From Methylomonas methanica (GTDB taxonomy: Bacteria > Pseudomonadota > Gammaproteobacteria > Methylococcales > Methylomonadaceae): 64,000 bases of DNA. A program made the position numbers and the translations under genes. The notes beneath the pieces were generated by a model. The model saw only the letters and a program-made list of their open reading frames with translations, had not been told where the DNA came from and searched no databases. Where the stretch lies: NCBI RefSeq assembly GCF_001644035.1, contig NZ_LUUG01000075.1, positions 1 through 64,000 on the forward strand, written 5' to 3'. Below, piece after piece: positions 55,801 to 63,556 of the stretch (its first letter is position 1; each line of letters opens with the position of its first letter).

Positions 55801-56513
55801 TCGACGATTTATTGACGCAGATGGAAAGACTGGTACCCAAGGGCCACGGCATCGCCAATACCGGCATCAGCATCGCCGAACCGCCGAAAATTGCCGTGGA
55901 CTTTACGCCCTTGGCCGGCGTCGCGGATTACGAAAAAGGCTTGGCAACCTGGCTGGACCCCTTGATTTACGCCGATGCCTTATTAAACTTTGCCGAACAA
56001 CACGGTGGGGACGGCCGTAAATTGCTGCGTAATCTACAAGAACATCCGGAAAATCCAGAAGCGGTCAGGCGCATCGCCCATGCTTTAAAAGGCGTGGCCG
56101 GTAATCTGGCGCTCTCGACCATAGCATGTCTGGCCACTGACATCGACGCGCAATTCAAAACCGGCGATCCGCAAAATATTGTGCAACTGATCGAAACGCT
56201 GGACGCTGCGTTAAACGCCGCCGTCCAAGCCATACGCCGGCTAAAACTGCCGACTAAACCGGTAGCTGTCGCAGCAATACCCTTCGACGCCGAGCAGGTC
56301 GGCAGTCTGTTACAGCAATTGAACACCGCGCTGGACGCCTTGAATCCTGACCACGTCGAACCGATTTTAGAGCAGCTCAGCGCGTTTCTCGACGAAACCG
56401 AGCTAAAAGCCGTCCGCTTCGAGGTCGATAGTTTCGATTTCGACGCCGCGAAAACCCAAGTTAAACTCTTATTGGATAAATTAGCGATCACGCTTAAGGA
56501 AGTGCCCCAATGA
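52815..56513 (+). CDS. Large hybrid sensor kinase with Hpt domain
   Basis: A 1232-residue phosphorelay kinase. Order: membrane helix (about 8-27), periplasmic sensor (about 30-270, Cache-like), second helix (272-292), HAMP (RIVRPISRLTGTARRI), PAS domain (RAVNDGIWDWDIVHHEYYLSPRWNKI), second PAS (QTAVNGVISIDSSGLIRMFNPAAEKLFGW), HisKA with His647 (NMSHEIRTPMN), ATPase, receiver with Asp938 (LILMDLQMPVLDG) and a C-terminal Hpt domain with His1089 (RIAHALKGVAGNL). All phosphotransfer residues are present. GAGG six bases before the ATG at 52815 sets the start. It overlaps the HD-GYP gene by four bases. Confidence 0.93.
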   Translation: MLQKRLIALLLLLILLPTLSVGYMAYRFAIDNIRTDRYKIVGRVAESRHEQLKLVLERADTRAHAFLAEVLMKCVAVDQLNRACATDFLNDYLLTEGAAGAVFFRRDANSGTVSVGEQPVTLANLKDFQPGQLADFSKPVPEQPRFYYVLAKDAKLPWQLLVSYPVSLIQSIFAAHPDLGKSGESFLADATGFFVTIPRYASRQGNSHPISAQPMQSCLARQNAEMMDSDYRERPVIHGFRYIPETGGGCIMAHIEQAEALAPIRTLEKQMLITVLVFVVLTTIIASTLSRRIVRPISRLTGTARRIRDGDLSVRADVSGLDEIAELASSFNHMTDALADAQHNLEAKVAERTQALRISEERYMLAERAVNDGIWDWDIVHHEYYLSPRWNKILGYADGELPNVESIFFELIHPDDKPRASEAFRKHLEHNERYTTELRLRHKDGSYRWVLDRGDALRDADGKPVRMVGSITDITERKAAEAELLKYREHLEELVAMATTEVKAIVQTAVNGVISIDSSGLIRMFNPAAEKLFGWSSAEIVGKNVSLLMPEPDASAHDSYIQHFLATNQAKILGIEREVIAQRKDGSRFPANLAVGHGIISEGRHMFVGFISDISLQKQAEQELRLAKEAAEAAAKAKANFLANMSHEIRTPMNTVIGFAEVALQDQNLAGDTRGHIKTILSSGRHLLSVINDILDFSKIEAGKVELESVCFNLPFAVQEALQIMGLRAAEKGLRIDLAIEAGLPTHFVGDPNRLRQVILNLVGNSVKFTDTGSIGVTITRAEGVEMLHFAISDTGIGMTPEQTEHIFESFSQADATTSRRFGGTGLGTTISKQIVEMMGGRIWVESQAGVGSVFHFTVHMPESASAENCLYDVSSVHTVAYFSPRRFKVLLAEDIEANATLARLRLEQQGHQVSWVKNGQEAVDAFRSGDYDLILMDLQMPVLDGIAATRQIRELEKPGGGHIPILALTASVLSHERRESLDAGIDTIVGKPIDVDDLLTQMERLVPKGHGIANTGISIAEPPKIAVDFTPLAGVADYEKGLATWLDPLIYADALLNFAEQHGGDGRKLLRNLQEHPENPEAVRRIAHALKGVAGNLALSTIACLATDIDAQFKTGDPQNIVQLIETLDAALNAAVQAIRRLKLPTKPVAVAAIPFDAEQVGSLLQQLNTALDALNPDHVEPILEQLSAFLDETELKAVRFEVDSFDFDAAKTQVKLLLDKLAITLKEVPQ

Positions 56514-57490
56514 AAGACAGCTATAAAGTGCTGCTGGTAGACGACGAACCAAATAATTTAAAGGTGCTCCAGCAGATCCTCAAAGATCGCTTTCAACTGC
56601 TGTTTGCCATTAACGGCGAAAAAGCCCTGGCGGCCGCCAAAGAACATCAACCGGACATTATTCTGCTGGATATCATGATGCCGAACATGGATGGCTACCA
56701 AGTGTGTACGCATTTAAAAGCCGATCCGCTGACCGCGAAAATCCCGGTGATTTTCGTCACCGCGATGGGAGAAATGGAAAACGAGGCGCGCGGTTTCGAT
56801 GTCGGCGCGGTCGATTACATACAAAAACCGGTCTCCGGCCCCATCGTGCTGCGCCGGGTGCAAACTCATCTATCGCTGGTACGGGTGGACGAATTGGACC
56901 AACTCGCCCGCGCCGCCATCGAAATGCTCGGCGACGCTGGCCACTATAACGACCCATACACCGGCGATCACATCTGGCGCATGGCCGCTTATTCGGCGGC
57001 ACTGGCCCGCGCCGCCGGCTGGTCGCCGTCGCAAGTGGCGATGATGGAATTGGCCTCCCCCACGCACGACACCGGCAAAATCGGCATTCCGCACGGCATT
57101 CTGAAAGCGGCGCGGGCTTTGAACGAAGAGGAATGGCCCATCATGCAGTCGCATTCGCAAATCGGCTACGACATCTTGAATAAAAGCGACAATCCGGTAT
57201 TTAAAATGGCCGCGGAAATTGCCCGTCATCACCACGAAAAATGGGATGGCAGCGGTTACCCTTTGGGCTTGGCCGGCGAAGCGATTCCGGAGTCGGCCAG
57301 AATAGTGGCGATTGCCGATGTGTTCGATGCGTTGACCACGAAACGTCCCTACAAAGAACCGTGGCCGCTGGAGGAGACCTTAAAATCCATGCAAAACATG
57401 GCCGGCAGCCATTTCGATCCGCGCCTGCTGGCCTTGTTTATGGAAATAATGCCGGAAATTCTGCGCTTGAAAGCGGCATGGGGCCAATAA
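56510..57490 (+). CDS. Response regulator with HD-GYP domain
   Basis: A 326-residue output regulator: receiver domain with DDE at 11-13 and Asp54 (IILLDIMMPNMDG), followed by an HD-GYP phosphodiesterase domain with His186-Asp187 (HDTGKIGIP) and HHEKWDGSGYP near 238. HD-GYP domains hydrolyse cyclic di-GMP; the key residues are intact. Translational coupling to the large hybrid kinase implies a phosphorelay from an envelope signal to cyclic di-GMP breakdown. Confidence 0.94.
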   Translation: MKDSYKVLLVDDEPNNLKVLQQILKDRFQLLFAINGEKALAAAKEHQPDIILLDIMMPNMDGYQVCTHLKADPLTAKIPVIFVTAMGEMENEARGFDVGAVDYIQKPVSGPIVLRRVQTHLSLVRVDELDQLARAAIEMLGDAGHYNDPYTGDHIWRMAAYSAALARAAGWSPSQVAMMELASPTHDTGKIGIPHGILKAARALNEEEWPIMQSHSQIGYDILNKSDNPVFKMAAEIARHHHEKWDGSGYPLGLAGEAIPESARIVAIADVFDALTTKRPYKEPWPLEETLKSMQNMAGSHFDPRLLALFMEIMPEILRLKAAWGQ

Positions 57491-57706
57491 TCGCCTGGGA
57501 TTTACTAAATATCGTATTGGTGACGAATCTCCGTAACGATTCAACTGGGAATTCGGCCTTTCTGTTTTTGCCAGTATTGGCCTTTAAGCACTCACACCTT
57601 ATTCCATAAGGCTTAGCGGCCACATAGGACAAACCCAATTTAATTCAACAGCTTTGGCACTTTTTATGCTGCTTAAACTTTGTCATTAAATAACAAGGGG
57701 TGTGTC

Positions 57707-57883
57707 ATGAAAACCTACGAAAAAATACAAATCGGCGATGTCATCCACAGTAATTGGTATGGCGACGGCACCGTAACAGACTTTAATGAAACCGGGGCGG
57801 GCAAAATCAAATTCGGCAGATTCTTTGTGCTATTCCGGGAGTTTGAGATTTTTTATGCTAACGGCTGGATGTTGGCGGTATAA
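57707..57883 (+). CDS. Small protein of unknown function
   Basis: A 58-codon-class ORF encoding KTYEKIQIGDVIHSNWYGDGTVTDFNETG and a hydrophobic C-terminus; AAGGGG stands eight bases before the ATG. The sequence is coherent, with an SH3-like look (GDVIHSNWYGDGTVTDF), but no family is recognised. It could extend upstream to 57680 in frame. Confidence 0.5.
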   Translation: MKTYEKIQIGDVIHSNWYGDGTVTDFNETGAGKIKFGRFFVLFREFEIFYANGWMLAV

Positions 57884-57991
57884 GGTCATTACCACCAGCC
57901 GATAGGCTATTGCTGTCGGATACGATGGCGTAAGCGGTATGAGAAAACGCAAAACACTGCTTAAACACGTTTTAGTTCGGGCATTAACTCG

Positions 57992-58017
57992 GCGGATGCA
58001 CCAATAGACGCATCCGC
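57992..58017. repeat. 8-bp hairpin between convergent genes
   Basis: GCGGATGC at 57992-57999 pairs with GCATCCGC at 58010-58017 around a ten-base loop, in the 254-base gap between two convergent genes. There is no T-run. The rest of the gap shows nothing. Confidence 0.45.
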
Positions 58018-58137
58018 AGCGATGTTGGCAAACATTTCAAACGGCTGATTCCGTCTTGAAACCGACGTAGAAGAATGTGACTACCTAACTGCCCCAGCGC
58101 CCTCAATAAACAAATTAACCGCCGACAGTCGCCAGAT

Positions 58138-58680
58138 TTACGATTTAGCCGCACTCTTACTGCCCAATAAAATGGTATGGCGTTGGTAGCCGTCGTCTGT
58201 TGCGGAAGCCTCCGCCTCGGTTTTCCGCAATTGCTCGGCCCGGTCTTTTTCTATGGCTTCTCTGAGCACATCGCGATAAGACCGATTGATGCTACTGGCA
58301 TATTGCGTGTCTTTTTTCTCCTGCGTTTCGGCGATGGTCTTGGTCGGTTCCGGGTCGTAACGTTCTTCAAGTTCCTCAGCCAGTTTTTTCAACTGCTGGC
58401 TGATTGCCAAGGCCAATGGCGACGAATGGGTTTTGTTGTCGTCCAAATTGAAAATCCGGATCATTTCATCTCGCAAATTAAACCCGTACACCACCGGGTC
58501 GCCATGCTTTTGCTGAAAATCGTAGGCAATAAAAAAATCCAGCGGATTGGTAGGATTTTTATCGAAGAAGATCGTGGCGCTTTCCATGGTGTAATTCAGC
58601 GCCTCGACAAACTGCTTCCTGGCCTGTTCCATTTCTTCAAAGATAAAATCATCGGCTATTTGTTTTACGATGTATTTCAT
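58138..58680 (-). CDS. Hypothetical soluble protein
   Basis: A 180-residue protein starting MKYIVKQIADDFIFEEMEQARKQFVEALNYTMESATIFF. It is charged and helical, with ALAISQQLKKLAEELEERYDPEPTK and a charged tail. GGAG six bases before the ATG at 58680 sets the start; the in-frame extension to 58917 contains scattered Cys/His residues of non-coding look and reaches the NtrC-like site, so I reject it. I recognise no family. It diverges from the nitrate transporter operon. Confidence 0.65.
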   Translation of the reverse strand: MKYIVKQIADDFIFEEMEQARKQFVEALNYTMESATIFFDKNPTNPLDFFIAYDFQQKHGDPVVYGFNLRDEMIRIFNLDDNKTHSSPLALAISQQLKKLAEELEERYDPEPTKTIAETQEKKDTQYASSINRSYRDVLREAIEKDRAEQLRKTEAEASATDDGYQRHTILLGSKSAAKS

Positions 58681-58916
58681 AATCCGCTCCGGCGTAAATT
58701 CGATTGACCCGTCAACATAAAACTCGCTGCATCCTACTCTGTTTCGCACCGGGCGTGAATGATTCACTTTGGGCTGCACAAGTTTGTCTTGATGGTGCAG
58801 CCAATCGGCATATTGAGATGTTTCAGCGCATTTATGCCGCATAAAATGGCTATGTGCGCACTCCCAGCAACCGCGACGGCGTTCACCACACTGCCGAGAG
58901 AACTCCCCAGTCCCCA

Positions 58917-58933
58917 TGCACCACGCATGTGCA
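58917..58933. promoter_or_regulatory. NtrC-type operator upstream of nrtA
   Basis: TGCACCACGCATGTGCA is a perfect TGCAC-N7-GTGCA inverted repeat, the NtrC operator form. It is about 170-190 bases upstream of the predicted nrtA transcription start, a usual enhancer distance for a sigma-54 promoter. Confidence 0.6.
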
Positions 58934-59084
58934 AAAAAAGCACCTCCGAATCAATAGAGTGCATCCTTTTTTTCCTAGCCGAGATGCACTCGCCAATTAC
59001 CCCAAAAACAGGTGTAAGCAAAATAGCCATAACATACTGTTTATAAATGTTTTTTATAAATAACTACCACTAAAATTATCAAAC

Positions 59085-59100
59085 TGGCATCAGCATTGCT
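59085..59100 (+). promoter_or_regulatory. Sigma-54 promoter of the nrt operon
   Basis: TGGCATCAGCATTGCT fits the sigma-54 consensus (TGGCAY-N5-TTGCW) exactly, with GG and GC 12 bases apart. Transcription should start near 59111, immediately before the first leader hairpin. Confidence 0.8.
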
Positions 59101-59113
59101 AAGTAACAAGCAA

Positions 59114-59160
59114 TACTCCAGTGTAGGAGTGGTAAACCAAAACCCCGCTCATTGTTGAGC
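59114..59160 (+). promoter_or_regulatory. ANTAR-target dual-hexaloop RNA element
   Basis: Two hairpins follow the predicted start. The first has stem ACTCC/GGAGT (59115-59119 and 59126-59130) with hexaloop AGTGTA; the second has stem GCTC/GAGC (59147-59150 and 59157-59160) with hexaloop ATTGTT. Both loops have A at position 1 and G at position 4, the hallmark of RNAs bound by ANTAR antiterminators, and they are directly followed by a terminator. Confidence 0.78.
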
Positions 59161-59169
59161 ACTAAAGAC

Positions 59170-59223
59170 AAAGGCGTCTATGTCCGGCTTGCAAGCAAGT
59201 CGGACATAGACGCCTTTTTTTTT
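59170..59223 (+). terminator. Leader terminator (attenuator) of nrtA
   Basis: Bases 59170-59191 pair with 59196-59217 to give a 22-bp stem (one G-U) with a CAAG loop, followed by nine T residues. It lies 31 bases before the nrtA ATG, so it would end transcription before the operon unless antitermination occurs. The left edge GACAAAGGCGTC is identical to that of the nirB leader terminator. Confidence 0.92.
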
Positions 59224-59254
59224 GGCCAATTTTTCTCAATTGACAGGAAACGAC

Positions 59255-60649
59255 ATGAAACAGAACAGCATATTCACCCCAAAGACACTAGCCGCCGCGC
59301 TAAGCTCGGTCGTCGCACTGGCGGTACTGGGCTTTTCCAACCACAGTTTCGCCGCCGGCAAACTGGAAAAAGAAGACTTGAAATTCGGTTTTATTAAACT
59401 GACCGATATGGCACCGCTGGCGGTAGCAGCCGAAAAAGGCTTTTTCGAGGAAGAAGGCTTATTCGTCCAATTAGAGGCGCAGGCCAATTGGAAGGTAGTG
59501 ATGGACCGGGTGATCAACGGCGAACTGGATGGCTCCCACATGTTAGCTTCCGCGCCTTTGGGCTACAGTGCCGGCTACGGCACCAAAGCGGACATCGTGG
59601 TGCCGTTCAGTATGGGTTTCAACGGCAACGCAATTACCGTGTCCAATGATATCTGGAAACAAATGAAAGCCAACATTGCAATGGAAGGCGGCAAACCCGT
59701 GCATCCTATTAAAGCGGATGCGTTGAAACCTGTAGTCGATAAATTTAAAGCGGAAGGCAAGCCGTTCAACATGGCCATGACTTTTCCACCCGGCAGCCAC
59801 AACGTCAAACTGCGTTACTGGCTGGCCGCCGGCGGCATTAATCCCGGTTTTTACGCACCACCCCAAGACACTTCGGGCCAAATCAATGCCGAAGCCTTAT
59901 TGGCGGTAACCCCGCCACCGCAAATGCCGGCGACATTGGAATCCGGCACTATTTACGGCTACTGTGTGGGCGAGCCTTGGAACCAACAAGCCGTCTTTAA
60001 AGGCATCGGCGTGCCGGTCATTACGGACGAAGAACTCTGGAAAGACACCCCGGAAAAAGTGTTCGGCGTGACGCAAGCTTGGGCTGATAAGTATCCCAAC
60101 ACCCACTTGGCTGTAACCAAAGCCTTGATTCGCGCCGCCATGTGGTTGGACGCCGAAAACAACAAAAATCGTAAAGAAGCCATCGAAATGCTCTCGCAAA
60201 AACAATATGTGGGTGCAGATGTCGAGGTGTTGGCCGCCAGCATGAACGGTACTTTTGAATACGAAAAAGGCGACAAACGCGCCTTGCCCGACTTCAACAC
60301 CTTCTTCCGCCACGGCGCCAGCTACCCTTCTTACAGCAGCGCGGTTTGGTACCTAACGCAGCTGCGCCGCTGGGGCATGATCAACGAATACAAACCCGAC
60401 AACTGGTATCTGGAAACCGCGAAAAAAGTTTATCGCCCTGACATCTATCTGGCTGCCGCGAAAGAACTGGTCGCCGAGGGTAAAGCCAAAGCCGAAGACT
60501 TTCCAGCCGATACCGGTATTAAGCCATCGCAAAACTTTTTCATCGACAAAATTCCGTTCGACGCCAACAAACCTAACGATTATCTGGCCAAATTTCCGAT
60601 TGGCTTGAAAGGCAAACAAACCGTCTCCGGCGGCAAGATTGTCGACTAA
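59255..60649 (+). CDS. nrtA: Nitrate ABC transporter substrate-binding protein
   Basis: A 464-residue exported nitrate-binding protein. A signal peptide (residues 10-34, LAAALSSVVALAVLGFSNHSFAA) is followed by the NrtA pattern: IKLTDMAPLAVAAEKGFFEEEGL, NWKVVMDRVINGELDGSHMLASAPLGYSAGYG, and YCVGEPWNQQAVFKGIGVPVITDEELWKDTPEKVFGVTQAWA. It captures nitrate in the periplasm for NrtB and the ATPase. Start: AGGA eight bases before the ATG at 59255; an in-frame TTG further upstream falls next to the terminator and is rejected. First gene of nrtA-nrtB-nrtCD. Confidence 0.94.
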   Translation: MKQNSIFTPKTLAAALSSVVALAVLGFSNHSFAAGKLEKEDLKFGFIKLTDMAPLAVAAEKGFFEEEGLFVQLEAQANWKVVMDRVINGELDGSHMLASAPLGYSAGYGTKADIVVPFSMGFNGNAITVSNDIWKQMKANIAMEGGKPVHPIKADALKPVVDKFKAEGKPFNMAMTFPPGSHNVKLRYWLAAGGINPGFYAPPQDTSGQINAEALLAVTPPPQMPATLESGTIYGYCVGEPWNQQAVFKGIGVPVITDEELWKDTPEKVFGVTQAWADKYPNTHLAVTKALIRAAMWLDAENNKNRKEAIEMLSQKQYVGADVEVLAASMNGTFEYEKGDKRALPDFNTFFRHGASYPSYSSAVWYLTQLRRWGMINEYKPDNWYLETAKKVYRPDIYLAAAKELVAEGKAKAEDFPADTGIKPSQNFFIDKIPFDANKPNDYLAKFPIGLKGKQTVSGGKIVD

Positions 60650-60687
60650 GAAACTCTGGTGGGTGCTCTACACAAGGATCGTATGTT

Positions 60688-60709
60688 GATGCACGGACGC
60701 ATCTTTTTT
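60688..60709 (+). terminator. Hairpin with T-run between nrtA and nrtB
   Basis: GATGC at 60688-60692 and GCATC at 60699-60703 form a 5-bp stem with hexaloop ACGGAC, followed by six T residues. It resembles a weak intrinsic terminator and would lower expression of the permease and ATPase relative to the binding protein. Confidence 0.5.
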
Positions 60710-60740
60710 ACCGACACCATTAAGACAAGCGAGTAAAGAC

Positions 60741-61754
60741 ATGACTAATACACTGATCAAATTCTTCAACATCACCGGCCTGACCTGGTTCGTACCCCTG
60801 GTGAAAATCGCCGCCGGTGAAAATCCTGCCCAACAAATGCGCCAGTTATGGCTGGTCATGGGCGTCCCCATCATCGCTTTCATCTTATTTCTGGGATTTT
60901 GGAGTGTAACAGCCGCGCGCATCAATACCAGCTTGGGCGCCATTCCCGGTCCGGTCGCGGTCTGGTCGGAAGTGAGCGGCCTGGTGACCGAACACTATGC
61001 CGAAAAAACCAAAATGGCCGAGTTTTATCAACGTCAGGAACTGCGTAATAAGGAAAAACTGGCCGAAGACCCCAAAGCCGAAATCAAGCCGCGTCCCTAC
61101 ACCGGTAAACCGACTTATCTGGACCAAATTTTTACCAGCCTGAGTACCGTGTTTGCCGGTTTTATCATCGCCACTCTGATCGCCGTGCCTTTGGGCATCG
61201 TCTGCGGGATGAGTCCGGTGCTGAATACAGCGTTCAATCCGCTGATCCAAATCTTCAAACCGGTATCGCCGCTGGCCTGGCTGCCCATCGTCACCCTGGT
61301 GGTGAGTGCGATGTATGTTACCGACGACGATTCCTGGTTTGCCAAATCCTTCGTCACCTCGGCGATTACCGTGACCTTATGTTCCTTGTGGCCAACGCTG
61401 ATCAACACCGCCGTCGGCGTGTCCTCCATTGACCGCGATCTGGTGAATGTCGGCAAAGTATTAAGACTGGATTGGGCCACGCAAATCAAACGCATCATTC
61501 TGCCCTCCGCTTTGCCTTATATCTTTACCGGGATGCGCCTATCCTTGGGCGTGGGTTGGATGGTCTTGATTGCCGCCGAGATGCTGGCGCAAAACCCCGG
61601 TTTAGGCAAATTCGTCTGGGACGAATTCCAGAACGGCAGTTCCAACTCTTTGAGCAGAATCATGGTGGCGGTATTTACCATCGGTATTATCGGTTTCATT
61701 CTCGACCGGGTAATGCACTCTTTACAAAACCTGTTCTCGTTCCAAAAAATCTGA
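60741..61754 (+). CDS. nrtB: Nitrate ABC transporter permease
   Basis: A 337-residue inner-membrane permease. An N-terminal helix (about 37-55, [19 protein letters not shown]) is followed by a charged loop, then the typical binding-protein-dependent permease region ([55 protein letters not shown]) and the EAA-like loop near residue 240 ([31 protein letters not shown]), which contacts the ATPase. It forms the nitrate channel with the fused ATPase encoded ten bases downstream. Confidence 0.94.
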   Translation: MTNTLIKFFNITGLTWFVPLVKIAAGENPAQQMRQLWLVMGVPIIAFILFLGFWSVTAARINTSLGAIPGPVAVWSEVSGLVTEHYAEKTKMAEFYQRQELRNKEKLAEDPKAEIKPRPYTGKPTYLDQIFTSLSTVFAGFIIATLIAVPLGIVCGMSPVLNTAFNPLIQIFKPVSPLAWLPIVTLVVSAMYVTDDDSWFAKSFVTSAITVTLCSLWPTLINTAVGVSSIDRDLVNVGKVLRLDWATQIKRIILPSALPYIFTGMRLSLGVGWMVLIAAEMLAQNPGLGKFVWDEFQNGSSNSLSRIMVAVFTIGIIGFILDRVMHSLQNLFSFQKI

Positions 61755-61764
61755 GGATACCGTC

Positions 61765-63525
61765 ATGAGCGCCGCCCAAGCAAAAATCATCGAACTTTCC
61801 ATGCACAAACAATCCGCCATGTCTTCCGCTCCCGCCAACGATGCCTATAAGCCGCTAGTAGAGTTAAAAAATGTCTGTAAATCCTACGGGGAAGGCAAAG
61901 ATAAAACCTCCATCCTCAGAGACATTAATCTGGATATTCGCGAAGGAGAGTTTATCGCCATCGTCGGCTTTTCCGGCAGCGGCAAAACTACCTTGGTATC
62001 TATGATCGCCGGTTTGATCCATGTCGATAGCGGCGAACTTTTAAAACAGGGCCAGCCCATCACCGAACCCGGACCGGATCGCGGCGTGGTATTTCAAAAC
62101 TATTCCTTGATGCCCTGGTTGACTGTTTATCAAAACGTGGCGCTGGCGGTGGATGCGATCTTCAAGGACTGGACGCCGGAACAACGCCGCGCGCACACCG
62201 AAAAATACGTAAAAATGGTGAACCTGGGCCGGGCGATGGACAAAAAACCGGGCGAACTGTCAGGCGGCATGCGCCAACGTGTCAACGTGGCCCGCGCGCT
62301 GGCCGCCAACCCGGATATTTTGCTGCTGGACGAACCGCTCAGCGCCCTGGATGCGCTGACCAGGGGCAATCTGCAAGATGAAATCCTGCAAATCTGGGAA
62401 CAGGATAAAAAGACCGTCATCCTGATTACCAACGACGTGGACGAAGCCATTTACATGGCCGACCGGGTAATTCCGCTCAATCCCGGCCCGGACGCCAGCT
62501 TCGGCCCGGCCTTTACGATCAATCTGGAACGGCCGCGCGACCGCACCGCGCTGAACCATAACGAAGAATTTAAACGCCTGCGCGCCGAAATCACCCGCTA
62601 TCTGATGAATATAGGCATGGAAAAAGCGCAAGCCGACACCGGCGACAAGCTGAAACTGCCGGATGTACGTCCCAATACCAGCAACGATTGGAAACTGGAT
62701 ACGTCCGCACTGAAACCCAGTGCCCGCGATCTGGGCAAAGCCCGTTACCTGGAATTTGCCGGTCTGTCGAAAATCTACCCGACTCCGGACGGCAACAGCA
62801 CCGTCAAAGTGGTAGACGGCTTTGATTTGAAAATGAAGAAAGGCGAATTCATTTCCATTATCGGCCACTCCGGTTGCGGTAAATCCACGGTGTTGTCGAT
62901 GACCGCAGGTCTGAACGAAATTTCCGAAGGCGGCATTGTCTTGGATAACCGGGAAATCGACGGCGCCGGCCCGGATCGCGGCGTGGTGTTTCAAGCCCCC
63001 AGCCTGTTTCCCTGGCTGACCGCTTTCGAAAACGTGATGCTGGGCGTCGATAAAGTCTATCCGCATGCCAGCCAGGACGAACGCGACGACATCGTCGAAT
63101 ATTATTTAACCCGCGTCGGCCTGGCCGACGCGATGTTCAAAAAAGCCGCCGACATGTCAAACGGCATGCGCCAACGCGTCGGCATCGCCCGCGCCTTTGC
63201 CCTATCGCCCAAATTATTGCTGCTAGACGAACCGTTCGGCATGCTGGATTCGTTGACACGCTGGGAGTTGCAGGAAGTATTGATGGAAGTCTGGGAACGC
63301 ACCCACGTGACCGCAATTGTGGTCACCCACGATGTCGATGAAGCCATATTATTGGCAGATAGAGTGGTGATGATGACCAACGGCCCGCACGCCAAAATCG
63401 GCAAGATTCAAGAAATCGACCTGCCCCGGCCCCGCACCCGCAAAGCCCTGCTGGAACATCCCGATTACTACAAATACCGGGAGAGCCTGCTGAGCTTCTT
63501 GTCCGAATGCGACCACACCCATTAA
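61765..63525 (+). CDS. nrtCD: Nitrate transporter tandem ATPase (NrtC-NrtD fusion)
   Basis: A 586-residue protein with two ABC ATPase domains in one chain. Domain 1 (about 28-270): Walker [10 protein letters not shown], signature LSGGMRQRV, Walker [13 protein letters not shown], and an H-loop that reads TNDVDEA with Asn223 in place of His. Domain 2 (about 330-570): Walker [10 protein letters not shown], signature MSNGMRQRV (residues 464-472), Walker [14 protein letters not shown] and a normal THDVDEA H-loop. Cyanobacterial systems use separate NrtC (with a C-terminal NrtA-like domain) and NrtD; here the regulatory NrtA-like domain is absent and both ATPases are fused. Last cytoplasmic component of the operon. 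Confidence 0.93.
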   Translation: MSAAQAKIIELSMHKQSAMSSAPANDAYKPLVELKNVCKSYGEGKDKTSILRDINLDIREGEFIAIVGFSGSGKTTLVSMIAGLIHVDSGELLKQGQPITEPGPDRGVVFQNYSLMPWLTVYQNVALAVDAIFKDWTPEQRRAHTEKYVKMVNLGRAMDKKPGELSGGMRQRVNVARALAANPDILLLDEPLSALDALTRGNLQDEILQIWEQDKKTVILITNDVDEAIYMADRVIPLNPGPDASFGPAFTINLERPRDRTALNHNEEFKRLRAEITRYLMNIGMEKAQADTGDKLKLPDVRPNTSNDWKLDTSALKPSARDLGKARYLEFAGLSKIYPTPDGNSTVKVVDGFDLKMKKGEFISIIGHSGCGKSTVLSMTAGLNEISEGGIVLDNREIDGAGPDRGVVFQAPSLFPWLTAFENVMLGVDKVYPHASQDERDDIVEYYLTRVGLADAMFKKAADMSNGMRQRVGIARAFALSPKLLLLDEPFGMLDSLTRWELQEVLMEVWERTHVTAIVVTHDVDEAILLADRVVMMTNGPHAKIGKIQEIDLPRPRTRKALLEHPDYYKYRESLLSFLSECDHTH

Positions 63526-63556
63526 TTCACAATCGTTTATTTCCCTAGGGGGCCTT

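Noticed and set aside
58772-58802. GGCTGCAC/GTGCAGCC inverted repeat as a second NtrC site
   Set aside because: The arms fit the NtrC half-site but the 15-base spacing does not match the operator, so it is probably only a chance hairpin.
58681-58917. N-terminal extension of the 58138-58680 gene
   Set aside because: The extension has a non-coding composition and ignores the GGAG site six bases before the internal ATG.
62260-63066. 268-codon minus-strand ORF inside the fused nitrate ATPase
   Set aside because: Antisense shadow of a gene with two complete sets of ABC motifs.
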